Source: DASSUW01 sp963830725
GTDB taxonomy: Bacteria; Actinomycetota; Thermoleophilia; Solirubrobacterales; Solirubrobacteraceae
Assembly: GCA_963830725.1 (NCBI GenBank)
Contig: CAWHNO010000016.1
Location: 310,001-374,000 of the forward strand
Reading direction: 5' to 3'
DNA length: 64,000 bases
Positions 1-7,982 of the stretch are shown piece after piece; position 1 is the first letter of the stretch; each line of letters starts with the position of its first letter. The notes below the pieces were generated by a model. That model saw only the letters and a program-made list of their open reading frames with translations, had not been told where the DNA came from and did not search any database. Made by a program: the position numbers and the translations under genes.

Positions 1-281
1 GCCTCGGGGACGCGCTGTTCGAAGGGCGCGATGCCGCCGCCGTGCTGCACGACCGGCTGGCGCAGGAGCTGGACCTGGACGGCTCGCGCGCCGAGCTGCG
101 GCTCGACCTGCCGTTCGTGAGCAAGGGCGACGTGGCGCTGAAGAAGATCGGCCTCGAGCTGGTGGTGCGGGTCGACGGGTACCGGCGCACGATCGTGCTG
201 CCGGGGGCGCTGGCCGGCTTCAAGCCGACCTCGGCCAAGCTCGCCGGGGGGTCGCTGGTCGTGGGGTTCGAGGGTGGCTGA
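1..281 (+). CDS. ArsA-family ATPase, C-terminal fragment
   Basis: This is the 3' end of a gene that starts before the window; the frame is open from base 3. The visible 92 residues fit the HSP20-like domain that closes many actinobacterial ArsA/GET3-type ATPases: a short helix with ALFEGRDAAAVLHDR, a beta-sandwich strand LRLDLPFVSKGDVAL, then ELVVRVDGYRRTIVLP and a final strand ending VVGFEGG. The ATPase core is outside the window, so function rests on this tail alone. Such proteins are predicted P-loop ATPases; in this lineage their substrate is unknown and arsenite transport should not be assumed. The stop codon overlaps the GTG start of the next gene, so the two are probably co-translated. 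Confidence 0.75.
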   Translation, partial: LGDALFEGRDAAAVLHDRLAQELDLDGSRAELRLDLPFVSKGDVALKKIGLELVVRVDGYRRTIVLPGALAGFKPTSAKLAGGSLVVGFEGG

Positions 282-615
282 GCCCGACCACCTGCGGCAG
301 CAGTACGAGGAGGCGGAGCGGCTCGTGCGCGAGGCCCAGCGCGCCGCCGAGGCGGCCGCCGCGCGCGAGGTCCCGCCGATGGGCTGGAGCGTGCCGGGCG
401 AGGATGCGCCCCCGGGGCCGGCCTTCGACCTTGCGCAGCTGACCGCGCTCGTGGAGTCGCTGCGCGGCGCCGTCCCGCCCGATCTGGCGCGCCGGCTGGC
501 CGACGCCCTGCGCGAGCTGCTGCTCGCCGTCCGCGCGGTGCTCGACTGGTACATCGCCCGGCTCGAGCCGCCGCCGCAGCCGGACTCGGACGTGCAGGAC
601 ATCCCGGTCGAATGA
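274..615 (+). CDS. Small hypothetical protein coupled to ArsA-like ATPase
   Basis: The 113-residue product is not recognised as a named family. The first 30 residues are a charged, alanine-rich helix (QQYEEAERLVREAQRAAEAAAAREV) that could form a coiled coil. A proline-rich linker follows, then a second helical block (residues 50-95) with ALVESLRGAVPPDLARRLADALRELLLAVRAVLDWY. There is no signal peptide or clear membrane segment. The GTG start lies inside the 3' end of the ArsA-like gene, and the TGA stop overlaps the ATG of a tiny reading frame. Tight coupling suggests a partner or regulator of the ATPase; that role is inference from position only. Confidence 0.65.
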   Translation: MAEPDHLRQQYEEAERLVREAQRAAEAAAAREVPPMGWSVPGEDAPPGPAFDLAQLTALVESLRGAVPPDLARRLADALRELLLAVRAVLDWYIARLEPPPQPDSDVQDIPVE

Positions 616-671
616 CAGACTTGGAGCCAGTGCCGGAGCGCACCTGGATCCTGACCGGCAACGGGGTGTGA
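612..671 (+). CDS. Possible 19-residue coupling peptide
   Basis: A 19-codon frame (MTDLEPVPERTWILTGNGV) begins with an ATGA overlap on the stop of the preceding gene and ends with a GTGA overlap on the start of the following membrane-protein gene. It therefore bridges the two genes exactly. Double overlap is what translational coupling would produce. The frame is short enough to be chance, and no family is recognised. Confidence 0.3.
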   Translation: MTDLEPVPERTWILTGNGV

Positions 672-1396
672 GCGCGCTCACACGCTTGCGCGAACTGCCG
701 CCCGAACTGCGCAACGCGGGCATCGCGGCGGCTGCCCTGGTACTGACGCTGTTCCTGCCCTGGTACACGCAGTCCTACGTGCCCGAGGGCTCGCGCGAGT
801 TCGTCGAGCGCAACGTGAGCGCGTTCGGCGTCTTCAGCTTCGTGGAGGCGGCGGTGCTCCTGGTCGCGGCCGGCGTCCTGTTTCTCGTATGGGCGCGCAG
901 CGAGCAGAAGGGCTTCCACCTGCCGGGCGGCGACGGCACCGCGATCGCGCTGGCCGGGGGTTGGGCGGTGCTGCTGATCGTCTGGCGGCTGTTCGACAAG
1001 CCGGACTCTCCGGATCCGAGCACCGACTATGGCCTGCAATGGGGCATGGTCGGCGCCCTGGCCGCCGCCGTCGCCCTGCTGATCATGGGCCTGCGAGTGC
1101 GCGCCGCCCACCGGCCCGAGCCGCCGAATCCGGCGGCCGAGGAGGGCGCGCCGCCGCCGAGCGGTCCGCGCCCACCGCGCCGCCGCGCCGACCCGGCCGC
1201 GGTCACCGAGGTGATCGGCGAGCGGCCGGACTGGTCGGGCGAGCCGCCCGAGGCGCCGGGGCGGGCGCGGCCGGCCGAGCCGGAGGAGCCGCCGACGCGC
1301 CGGATCGCAGACGACGAAGAGCCGTCTACTCGGCGTCTTCCCGACGACCGTGAGGCGCCGACCCGCCGGCTCGACGAGGGCGACCGGTTGTTCTGA
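668..1396 (+). CDS. Four-helix membrane protein with TRR-repeat tail
   Basis: The 242-residue protein has four predicted membrane segments (about residues 17-32, 57-75, 93-108 and 127-144). A cytoplasmic tail of roughly 95 residues follows, rich in proline, arginine and acidic residues. The tail carries three copies of a short repeat, (P/S)TRR(I/L) followed by an acidic patch: PPTRRIADDEE, PSTRRLPDDRE and APTRRLDEGD. Threonine-Arg-Arg sites next to acidic residues could be kinase sites read by FHA proteins, but that is speculation. No family name is recognised. It is the last gene of the ArsA-like cluster, and two hairpins follow its stop. Confidence 0.7.
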   Translation: MSALTRLRELPPELRNAGIAAAALVLTLFLPWYTQSYVPEGSREFVERNVSAFGVFSFVEAAVLLVAAGVLFLVWARSEQKGFHLPGGDGTAIALAGGWAVLLIVWRLFDKPDSPDPSTDYGLQWGMVGALAAAVALLIMGLRVRAAHRPEPPNPAAEEGAPPPSGPRPPRRRADPAAVTEVIGERPDWSGEPPEAPGRARPAEPEEPPTRRIADDEEPSTRRLPDDREAPTRRLDEGDRLF

Positions 1397-1443
1397 CGAA
1401 CTGCGGCTGGGTAAGGAGGCGAGGGGATCGGCGCCGCGCCCTG

Positions 1444-1490
1444 CCGATTGATGGGTTTGTTCCCTCCACGGGCACAAACCCGACAATCGG
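1444..1490. terminator. Imperfect 17-bp hairpin between convergent genes
   Basis: CCGATTGATGGGTTTGT pairs with a near-exact inverted copy at 1474-1490, with two adjacent mismatches and a 13-nt loop. It lies between two converging genes, so a bidirectional terminator is the simplest reading, although there is no T-tract. Confidence 0.5.
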
Positions 1491-1497
1491 CGCCGAA

Positions 1498-1534
1498 TGA
1501 TGGGTTTGTCAGCCTGAGCTGGACAAAGTCATCA
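1498..1534. terminator. Second hairpin with the same GGGTTTGT core
   Basis: TGATGGGTTTGTCAGC pairs with GCTGGACAAAGTCATCA around a CTGA loop; the stem is long, with one bulge and one two-base mismatch. It repeats the TGATGGGTTTGT core of the hairpin just upstream, so the pair is a tandem arrangement between the convergent genes. Confidence 0.5.
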
Positions 1535-1587
1535 CGCGACCCGCGCGGGCCTCGATCCCGCCCCCTCAATGCCGCAGTTTCGAGCCC

Positions 1588-2154
1588 TCAGGCAGCGCGA
1601 GCGGCGAGGCCCTCGGCCCGCGCCTCGGCGGCCTGCACCAGCTCGGCGACGACCTCGGCGAGCCGCTCCTCGACCTCGGGATCGTCGAGCCGGCCGTGGG
1701 AGAAGCGCTCGTCGGCCTCGGGCACCGGCAGCTCGATGTCGAGCACTCGCGCGCCGATCGTGCTGAGCACCTTGCGGCCTTCGGCCTGCGCCCAGACGGC
1801 GCCGAACATGCCGGTCGAGGCGCCGATCACCGCCGCGGGCTTGCCGCGCAGCGGGTTGGTGGCGTGCGGGCGCGAGGCCCAGTCGAGCGCGTTCTTGAGC
1901 ACGCCCGGGAGCGACGCGTTGTACTCGGGGGTGGCGATGAGGACGGCGTCGGCCGTCTCGATCGCCTCGCGCAGCTCCCGCACCGGCACGGGCCCGAAGT
2001 CGAGATCGTCGTCGGCGTCGTACGGCGGGATCGCCTTCAGGCCGTCGAAGATCTCGAGCGAGGCCCCGGGCGGCAGCACGTCGGCCGCCGCCCGGAGGAG
2101 CACGGAGTTGTACGAGTCCGCGCGCAGCGACCCGGAGATGCCGAGGACTCGCAT
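1588..2154 (-). CDS. NAD(P)H-dependent FMN reductase
   Basis: The 188-residue flavodoxin-fold protein belongs to the NADPH-dependent FMN reductase / quinone (chromate) reductase family. The N-terminal GISGSLRADSYNSVLLRAA is the FMN phosphate loop. ATPEYNASLPGVLKNALDWASRP is the conserved flavin-binding segment (residues about 72-95), and PAAVIGASTGMFGAVWAQ follows. Length is normal for the family. It probably transfers two electrons from NAD(P)H to quinones or free flavin in the cytoplasm. It starts at ATG only 4 nt beyond the stop of the YceI gene on the same strand, so the two genes probably share the TetR-controlled promoter upstream of yceI. Confidence 0.9.
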   Translation of the reverse strand: MRVLGISGSLRADSYNSVLLRAAADVLPPGASLEIFDGLKAIPPYDADDDLDFGPVPVRELREAIETADAVLIATPEYNASLPGVLKNALDWASRPHATNPLRGKPAAVIGASTGMFGAVWAQAEGRKVLSTIGARVLDIELPVPEADERFSHGRLDDPEVEERLAEVVAELVQAAEARAEGLAARAA

Positions 2155-2158
2155 CGAA

Positions 2159-2698
2159 CTAGCCCTGGACGAGCTCGAGGTCGACGGACAGCGTGACGTC
2201 GTTGGCCAGCATGAACCCGCCCTTGGGCAGCGGCGCGTTCCAGTTGAGACCGAACTTGGTGCGGTCGACGATGGTCTCCAGGTGGAGGCTGACCTTGGTG
2301 TTGCCGAACGGGTCCTCGACCGGGCCGGCGATCGTGCCCTGTGCGGTGACGCGCTCGGTGTGGCCCTTGAGGGACAGGTCGCCGGTGACGGTGACGGTGT
2401 CGCCGTCGATCGCGATGTCGGCCGACTCGAAGGTGATGCGCGGGTACTGCTCGCCGTCGAAGAACTCCGGCGACTGCAGGTGCGCGGCGAGGTTCTCGTC
2501 CTTGACGACGACGGTGTCGACGGGCACCGAGCCCAGGAGGCGGGCGCGACCGTCCTCGTCGACGCTCAGCGTGGCGTCGAAGGCCGCGAAGCTGCCGCGG
2601 AAGGTCGCGAGCATGTGCTTGACGGCGAAGCCCGTCGTCGAGTGGACGGGATCGGACGTGTAGGTGCCGGCCGGCAGGGCCGTGGCGATGGCGGTCAT
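2159..2698 (-). CDS. YceI family protein
   Basis: The 179-residue lipocalin-like YceI protein contains the family landmarks PAGTYTSDPVHSTTGFAVKHMLATFRGSF near the N-terminus, then FFDGEQYPRITFESADI, and ends in DVTLSVDLEL. YceI proteins bind long-chain isoprenoids or lipids in a beta-barrel. No signal peptide is visible, so this copy is probably cytoplasmic. The ATG was chosen because it is preceded by an AAAGGGGAA ribosome-binding site and matches the usual family start; longer in-frame extensions run into the TetR gene. It is divergent from tetR across two operator copies, so repression by that regulator and release by a lipid-like or quinone-like ligand is likely. Confidence 0.92.
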   Translation of the reverse strand: MTAIATALPAGTYTSDPVHSTTGFAVKHMLATFRGSFAAFDATLSVDEDGRARLLGSVPVDTVVVKDENLAAHLQSPEFFDGEQYPRITFESADIAIDGDTVTVTGDLSLKGHTERVTAQGTIAGPVEDPFGNTKVSLHLETIVDRTKFGLNWNAPLPKGGFMLANDVTLSVDLELVQG

Positions 2699-2723
2699 GA
2701 GTTGCGTTCCCCTTTGATCAGGT

Positions 2724-2791
2724 ACGGACCGGACTGCGGTCCGTTTACGTGACGAGAGGTAATGTAGCACACGATCCGGACTGCGGTCCGG
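2724..2791. promoter_or_regulatory. Duplicated TetR-type operators in divergent promoter
   Basis: The palindromic 15-mer CCGGACTGCGGTCCG occurs twice, at 2729-2743 and 2776-2790, 47 bp apart. Each copy is extended by flanking symmetry (ACGGACCG-N5-CGGTCCGT at the first copy). One copy lies close to each of the diverging genes yceI and tetR. A TATACT box at 2795-2800 adjoins the second copy and lies 7 nt before the tetR ATG, so tetR mRNA is probably leaderless and autoregulated. Confidence 0.7.
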
Positions 2792-2807
2792 TTCTATACT
2801 CGAGGTC

Positions 2808-3419
2808 ATGTCGGTTACGGTCAGCACGCCGATGCACGAGCTTCCGGTCATCCAGGAGGAGGTCCCCCTCCGTGCTGACGCCGCCCGCAACCGCGACAAG
2901 GTCCTGGCCGCCGCGGAGCGCCTGTTCGCCGAGCACGGGCCCGATTGCGTGTCGATGGACGCCGTGGCCGCGGAGGCCGGCGTCGGCAAGGGCACGCTGT
3001 TCCGCGGCTTCGGCGACCGCGCCGGCCTCGTGCTCGCGCTGCTGACCGAGCAGGAGCGCCGCCTGCAGGAGGACATCATCCGCGGCCCCGCCCCGCTCGG
3101 CCCCGGCGCGCCGCCGGTCGAGCGCCTGATCGCCTTCGGCGAGCGCCTGTTCGAGCACTTCACCCAGCACGGCCCCCTGATCGCCGCCGCCGAGAAGGGC
3201 GCCATCCGCTACCGCTCGGCGCCGTTCGCCTTCTACCGCATGCACGTGCAGATGCTGGTCCGCGAAGCGGCGCCCGACGCCGACTGGGAGTACTTCGCCG
3301 ACGCGCTGATGGCGTCGCTGCGAGCCGACCACGTGGCCTATCTGCGCAGCGTGCGCGAGCTGCCCGAGGACCGCCTGGCCGCCGGCTGGGCCGACCTCGT
3401 CAGGCGCCTGCTCGGCTGA
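2808..3419 (+). CDS. TetR family transcriptional regulator
   Basis: The 203-residue regulator has the TetR N-terminal DNA-binding domain at about residues 23-70: RADAARNRDKVLAAAERLFAEHG, then VSMDAVAAEAGVGKGTLFRGFGDRAGLV, the classic helix-turn-helix with the KGTLFRGF recognition helix. The remaining 130 residues form the ligand-binding, dimerising helical domain. It is divergent from yceI and the FMN reductase, with duplicated palindromic operators between them, so it most likely represses both itself and that pair. The ligand is unknown. Its last 20 bases overlap the end of the convergent hydrolase gene. Confidence 0.92.
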   Translation: MSVTVSTPMHELPVIQEEVPLRADAARNRDKVLAAAERLFAEHGPDCVSMDAVAAEAGVGKGTLFRGFGDRAGLVLALLTEQERRLQEDIIRGPAPLGPGAPPVERLIAFGERLFEHFTQHGPLIAAAEKGAIRYRSAPFAFYRMHVQMLVREAAPDADWEYFADALMASLRADHVAYLRSVRELPEDRLAAGWADLVRRLLG

Positions 3420-4284
3420 CCAGGTCGTCGAGGATGCGCGGCATCTGCTGGACGAGCGAGATGTGACCCTCGTCGTCGTGCAGGTGCGCCCGCGCGCTCG
3501 GCACGTGGGCCGCCAGCCACTCGCCGTGCGCGAACGGGACCATGCGGTCGTGCGCGCCCTGCCAGATCGACACCGGCACCGTGATCGCGGCCAGGTCGAA
3601 GCCCCACGGCTTCACGAAGGCCAGGTCGTCGTCGTACCAGCCGGCGGTGCCCGCCGACAGTGCGCGCCGAAGCATCCGCGCCACCGCCTCCCCGAACTCC
3701 CCGGTCAGTGCACCACGGTCGACGTCGTCGACGAGCCCACCGAGCGACGCCGCGATCTCGTCCCCGGTCACCTGCGCGAGCTCGGCCGCGTCTGCGTCGA
3801 GGAAGGCCTGGAGCTCGTCGCCGGACCGCACTGCGGCGCCGAACTCCTCGACGTTCTCGGGCCCCATCCCCGCGAGGAACTCGAGCCCCTCGGCCTCGAA
3901 CGGCGCGACGCCGGCCAGGATCGTCGCCGCCTCGCAGCGGTCGCCCAGCAGCGCCGCGCACGCGAGCGCATGCGGGCCGCCACCTGACCACCCGATTGTC
4001 AGGAAGCGATCGAGTCGGAGGTCATCCAGGATCGCGGCCACGTCGGCCGCGGCGTCGCCCACGCTGCGACCCTCGTGGCGCGACGAGCCGGCGTAGCCCG
4101 GCCGCGCATACGCGACGAGCTGCCAACCGCGCTCGTCGAGGGCGTCGGTCAGCAACGGGAACTCGTCGGGCGCGTTCGGAGTGCCGACGTGGAGTACCAC
4201 CACGCGGCCATCCGGCGGGCCGTGCCGCATGACCTCGAGGTCGCGGCCATCCACGGCCTGAACGATCAGCCGGTCAGCCGTCAC
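3400..4284 (-). CDS. Alpha/beta hydrolase
   Basis: The 294-residue hydrolase has a recognisable catalytic triad: Ser in GWSGGGPHA (about residue 98), Asp in WQGAHDRMVP and His in DDEGHISL near the C-terminus. The oxyanion-side motif is VVVLHVGTPNAPDEF. A helical cap of about 90 residues (residues 120-215) sits between strands 6 and 7. The substrate cannot be told from sequence; small-molecule esters or epoxides are typical. The GTG start overlaps the end of a small membrane-protein gene by 11 nt, so the two are probably translated together. Its 3' end overlaps tetR convergently. Confidence 0.88.
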   Translation of the reverse strand: MTADRLIVQAVDGRDLEVMRHGPPDGRVVVLHVGTPNAPDEFPLLTDALDERGWQLVAYARPGYAGSSRHEGRSVGDAAADVAAILDDLRLDRFLTIGWSGGGPHALACAALLGDRCEAATILAGVAPFEAEGLEFLAGMGPENVEEFGAAVRSGDELQAFLDADAAELAQVTGDEIAASLGGLVDDVDRGALTGEFGEAVARMLRRALSAGTAGWYDDDLAFVKPWGFDLAAITVPVSIWQGAHDRMVPFAHGEWLAAHVPSARAHLHDDEGHISLVQQMPRILDDLVSRAGA

Positions 4285-4453
4285 TGAGATAGATCCCGAG
4301 CGGCAGCAGCAGCGTGGCGACGAGGATCATCCCGATCCCCGTCGCGACCACCGTGCGCGACTTGTAGATGTGGCCGGTCACCCCGATCACGAACCCGAGC
4401 CCCATCAGGGCGATGAACGGCAGCGGGTCGGGGTCGAACACGCTGGCGAGCAT
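4274..4453 (-). CDS. Small two-helix membrane protein (59 aa)
   Basis: The product starts MLASVFDPDPLPFIALMGLG and ends LLLPLGIYLSDG. It has two hydrophobic segments (residues about 11-25 and 38-53) separated by a short basic loop, GHIYKSRTV. Its ATG start, clean hydrophobic pattern and 11-nt overlap with the following hydrolase gene support a real gene despite its size. The FDPDPLPF N-terminus followed by two helices resembles small conserved membrane proteins of this lineage, recalled from general knowledge. The function is unknown. Confidence 0.65.
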   Translation of the reverse strand: MLASVFDPDPLPFIALMGLGFVIGVTGHIYKSRTVVATGIGMILVATLLLPLGIYLSDG

Positions 4454-4480
4454 CCCACAGCGTGGGTACCCTGATCTCCG

Positions 4481-5734
4481 ATGAGGGGGCCGGTCGTCGT
4501 TGCCAGCGCGCTGCTCATGCTCGCGGCGGCGCCCGCCGCGAGCGCCGACGTGACGATCGGCAGCACGCTTGCCGCGAGCGCCGACTGCCGCGGTCGAGCG
4601 TCGGACAGCACGCGGTGTCTACACCGCTGTCCCGGCCGGCGCGACGGCGCCCGACGTCGCCGGCGTCATCACGCGCTGGCGCGTCCGCGTCGGAGACATC
4701 CCGACGCCGGTCCGTCTGCGGGTGCTCCGGCGCCGCGGCACGGCGCCGAATCCGGCAGGTCGGCGCGCTCCGAGCCAGGTCACGCCGCCGCCGGCCATCA
4801 CGCACGACTGTCTACGACACGCGGATCCCGATCGCCGCAGGGCGACCAGATCGCGCTCGAATGCTGCGACGCGACCGACGAGCGGCGAGTTCTTCATCCA
4901 TGGACGCGCGGCGACGACGTCGACGTGTGGTCGCCGCCGATCGGCGACGGCGCGCCGATCCCCGGCTGCGGATCGACGGTCGAGCGCGCCACGCCATCAA
5001 CGCCGACATCGAGCCCGACGCGCGACGGCGACGTCGGCGACGAGACGCAGGACAACTGCGTCGGCATCGCCAACGACCAGCAGGACCTCGACCGCGACGG
5101 TCAGGGCGACGCGTGCGACGCGACGATGACGGTGACGGGTCATCGACGCCGCCGACGCGTGCCCTGCGCAGCCGGCGCCGACCTCCGACGGATGCGCGGC
5201 ACCGCCCCCGCCTGCGCCGCGCGTCAACACCCCGCCGGTCGTCCGCTTCCGCACACCGCTCAGCGGGACGGCGGTGCGCGCGACCCAGACGATCGAGCTG
5301 GACGCCGTCGACGACGCCGGGGCGCCTGTCGTGACCGTGTTCGACGACGACGGGACGATCTGCACGCTCAGGGCGGCGCCGTACTCGTGCATGTGGCGGC
5401 CGACGGGCGCCGACGTCGGGCGGGCGACGCTGCTGGCCAGCGCCGTCGACTCCGACAACCGGTCCACGCTCGGCATCGTGCGCGTGACCGTGGCCCGCTT
5501 CGAGGCGGACCTGACGCGGCGCGTGCGGGGGCGGCGGGTGACCGGGCGGCTGGTGCTGCCGGCGGCGGTCGAGCGGGCGCTCGGATGCAAGCGGCGAGGT
5601 GACCGTGCGACGCGGCCGCGTCCGCCGCACGGCGGCGCTCAAGCGCAATTGCACCTACGCCGTGCGGCTGCCGACGCGGGCGCGGTCGGGTCCGCGCGCG
5701 CTTCGGCGGCAACCCGGTGGTCGAACCCACCTAG
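4481..5734 (+). pseudogene. Frameshifted secreted protein with TSP3-type calcium repeats
   Basis: Coding similarity moves between all three frames. It begins with a signal peptide, MRGPVVVASALLMLAAAPAASA. The frame shifts near 4617, where VYTAVPAGATAPDVAGVITRWRVRVG continues, shifts again near 4800 (VYDTRIPIAAG) and near 4845 (GDQIALECCDATDE). A thrombospondin-3-like stretch, DGDVGDETQDNCVGI then DLDRDGQGDACD, follows, with two more shifts at 5115-5150 (DDDGDG, then VIDAADACPA) and others near the end after VRATQTIELDAVDDAGAP. The intact ancestor was probably a secreted beta-sandwich protein with calcium-binding Asp repeats and Ig-like domains. At least five shifts point to decay or locally poor sequence. 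A TACCCT box 8 nt before the ATG suggests that it was expressed. Confidence 0.7.
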
Positions 5735-5747
5735 ACTCACAGGCGCG

Positions 5748-6620
5748 ATGAGCGCCCTCCCCGCCTCCGTCGACGACGTCTCGGCCGGCCTGCGGGCCGC
5801 CGGCTACCTGCCCGGCGAGTCGACGGCGCTGGTGAGCTACCTTGCCGCCCGGCTCGGCAAGCCGGTGCTGGTCGAGGGGCCGGCCGGCGTCGGCAAGACC
5901 GAGCTCGCGAAGGCGCTCAGCCGCTACCTGGACCGCCGGCTGGTGCGGCTCCAGTGCTACGAGGGCCTGGACGAGGCCAAGGCGCTGTACGAGTGGAACT
6001 ACCGCAAGCAGCTCCTGCGGATCCAGACCGAGGCCGAGGGCACGGGCTGGGACGCCGTGCAGGACGACATCTTCGGCGAGGAGTTCCTGCTCAGCCGCCC
6101 GCTGATGCAGGCGATCGCGGCCGACGAGCCGGTCGTGCTGCTGATCGACGAGATCGACAAGACCGACCAGGAGTTCGAGGCGATGCTGCTCGAGCTGCTG
6201 TCGGACTTCCAGATCACGATCCCCGAGCTCGGCCGGATCGAGGCGCGCACGATGCCGGTGGTGCTGCTGACCTCCAACAACACGCGCGAGCTGACCGAGG
6301 CGCTCAAGCGCCGCTGCCTGTACCTGTGGCTCGACTACCCGGACACCGAGCACGAGCTGGAGATCGTCCGCCTGCACGCACCCGAGCTCTCCGAGACGGT
6401 CGCGCGCAAGCTCGTCGACCTCATCCACCAGGTGCGCGAGCTCGACCTCAAGAAGCCGCCCTCGATCGCGGAGTCGATCGATTGGGCGCGCGCGCTGCTG
6501 CTGCTCGGCGCCGACGACATCTCGCCCGCGGTCTTCAAGGAGACGATGTCGATCATCGTCAAGCACCGCACCGACCTCGACACGGTCGCCGAGCGCGTCG
6601 GGGTCCGCCTCGCCGCGTGA
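5748..6620 (+). CDS. MoxR-type AAA+ ATPase
   Basis: The 290-residue MoxR/CoxD-like AAA+ ATPase has a Walker A motif, GPAGVGKTEL (residues 44-53), and Walker B, VVLLIDEIDK (about 128-137). Sensor 1 is VVLLTSNNTREL, and a C-terminal lid with SIAESIDWARALLLLG follows. MoxR ATPases remodel or insert cofactors into partner enzymes and usually work with a von Willebrand A protein; here that partner follows immediately with a GTGA overlap. The ATG is chosen because the domain begins there and a TAGACT box lies 10 nt upstream; an in-frame extension runs into the upstream broken gene. The client protein is not evident from the neighbours. Confidence 0.93.
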   Translation: MSALPASVDDVSAGLRAAGYLPGESTALVSYLAARLGKPVLVEGPAGVGKTELAKALSRYLDRRLVRLQCYEGLDEAKALYEWNYRKQLLRIQTEAEGTGWDAVQDDIFGEEFLLSRPLMQAIAADEPVVLLIDEIDKTDQEFEAMLLELLSDFQITIPELGRIEARTMPVVLLTSNNTRELTEALKRRCLYLWLDYPDTEHELEIVRLHAPELSETVARKLVDLIHQVRELDLKKPPSIAESIDWARALLLLGADDISPAVFKETMSIIVKHRTDLDTVAERVGVRLAA

Positions 6621-7979
6621 GCTTCGACGCGCGGATCCTCCAGTTCGGCGAGGCGCTGCGCGCGGAGGGGGTGGCGATCGGCACCTCCGAGCTCAACGAC
6701 ACCTTCGCGGCGCTCGGCGAGGTGCCGTGGACGGTGCCGGAGGACTTCCGCGCCGCGCTCGCCTCGACGCTGGCGAAGTCGCCCGAGGACCGCCGGATCT
6801 TCGACCTCGTGTTCGACCGCTTCTTCTTCCGCGCGGCGGAGGCACAGGCGCTGCGCCACGAGGTCCGCGAAGGCGCCGAGGCGGGCATCACGGGCGGCGA
6901 GCGGATCGAGCTCGACAACCTGCGCGAGCAGCTCCTGCAGGCGATCCGCGACGGCGACGAGGCGGCGATGCGCGACCTCGCACGGCTGGCGATCGCCGCC
7001 TTCGGGCGCCGCGGCGAGGGCTCGGGCGTGCTCGGCGTCGACGTCCAGCGGATCCGCCGTGCGCTCGGCCTGCGGTCGGAGCCCGGCGGGCCGGTGCAGG
7101 ACGACCGAAGCGCCGGGCGACGCGCCGCTGACCCGCGAGCAGATCCGCCGCTTCGAGGCGCACCTGCGGCGCGAGCTCGAGCGCGCGCAGATCGAGCGCA
7201 CCCAGGCGCTGCCGCCGAGCCGCCCGCTGACCGAGCTCGACCGCGCGCTCCCGACCGGCCCGCTGCAGGACCTCGCCGCCGTCCACCGCGTCGTCGCCCA
7301 GCTCAAGCGCCGCCTCGCCACCCAGGGCCACGAGTCGCGCGGCCGCAAGCGCCACGCGCACGTCGACGTGCGCCGCACGATGCGCGCCTCGCTGCAGACC
7401 GGCGGCGTGCCGGTGGTGCTCAAGTACCGCCCCCGCCGCCCGCGCCGCCCCGAGCTCTACGTGCTGTGCGACGTCAGCACCTCCGTCACCAGCGCCTCCG
7501 TCTTCTTTCTCAGCGTCCTGCACGCGCTCCACGACGCGTTCCGCAAGATGCGCTCGTTCGTGTTCGTCGAGCGCATCTCGGAGGTCACCGACGTCTTCGA
7601 GCGCGAGCGCTCGTTCCGCGCGGCGTCCGAGGCGATCTCCAAGGACGCCGGGGTGGCCGACGTGTCCGGCTACACCGACTACGGCCGTGTCTGGGGCGAG
7701 TTCCTCATCCAGGTCGAGGACGACCTGCACCCACGCGCGACGGTGATCGTGCTCGGCGACGCCCGCACCAACGGCCGCGACCCGCGCGCCGACGTCTTCG
7801 CCAAGATCGCCGATCGCGCAGGCCGCACCTTCTGGCTCAACCCCGAGCCCAAGCTGTACTGGAACTACGGCGACTCGGTGATCGCCACGTACGAGCGCTT
7901 CTGCGAGGCCCACGAGTGCTGGACGACGCGCCAGCTCGAGGACTTCGTCAAGGCGCTCACCCGCCCCACCTGGGACTGA
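6617..7979 (+). pseudogene. CoxE-like VWA protein, one frameshift
   Basis: Two reading frames together make a normal VWA (CoxE-like) protein of about 453 residues. The first half starts at GTG (overlapping the AAA ATPase stop) with SFDARILQFGEALRAEGVAIGTSEL and runs to EPGGPVQDD. The frame then changes at base 7106 (one C too many, or two bases missing), and EAPGDAPLTREQIRRFEAHLR continues to the stop. The VWA domain in the second half has YVLCDVSTSVTSAS, a variant of the MIDAS motif DxSxS, and a conserved end with VIVLGDARTNGRDPRADVF. With the upstream MoxR ATPase it forms a standard chaperone pair. All else is intact, so a sequencing error is a strong alternative to real inactivation. Confidence 0.8.
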
Positions 7980-7982
7980 GCG

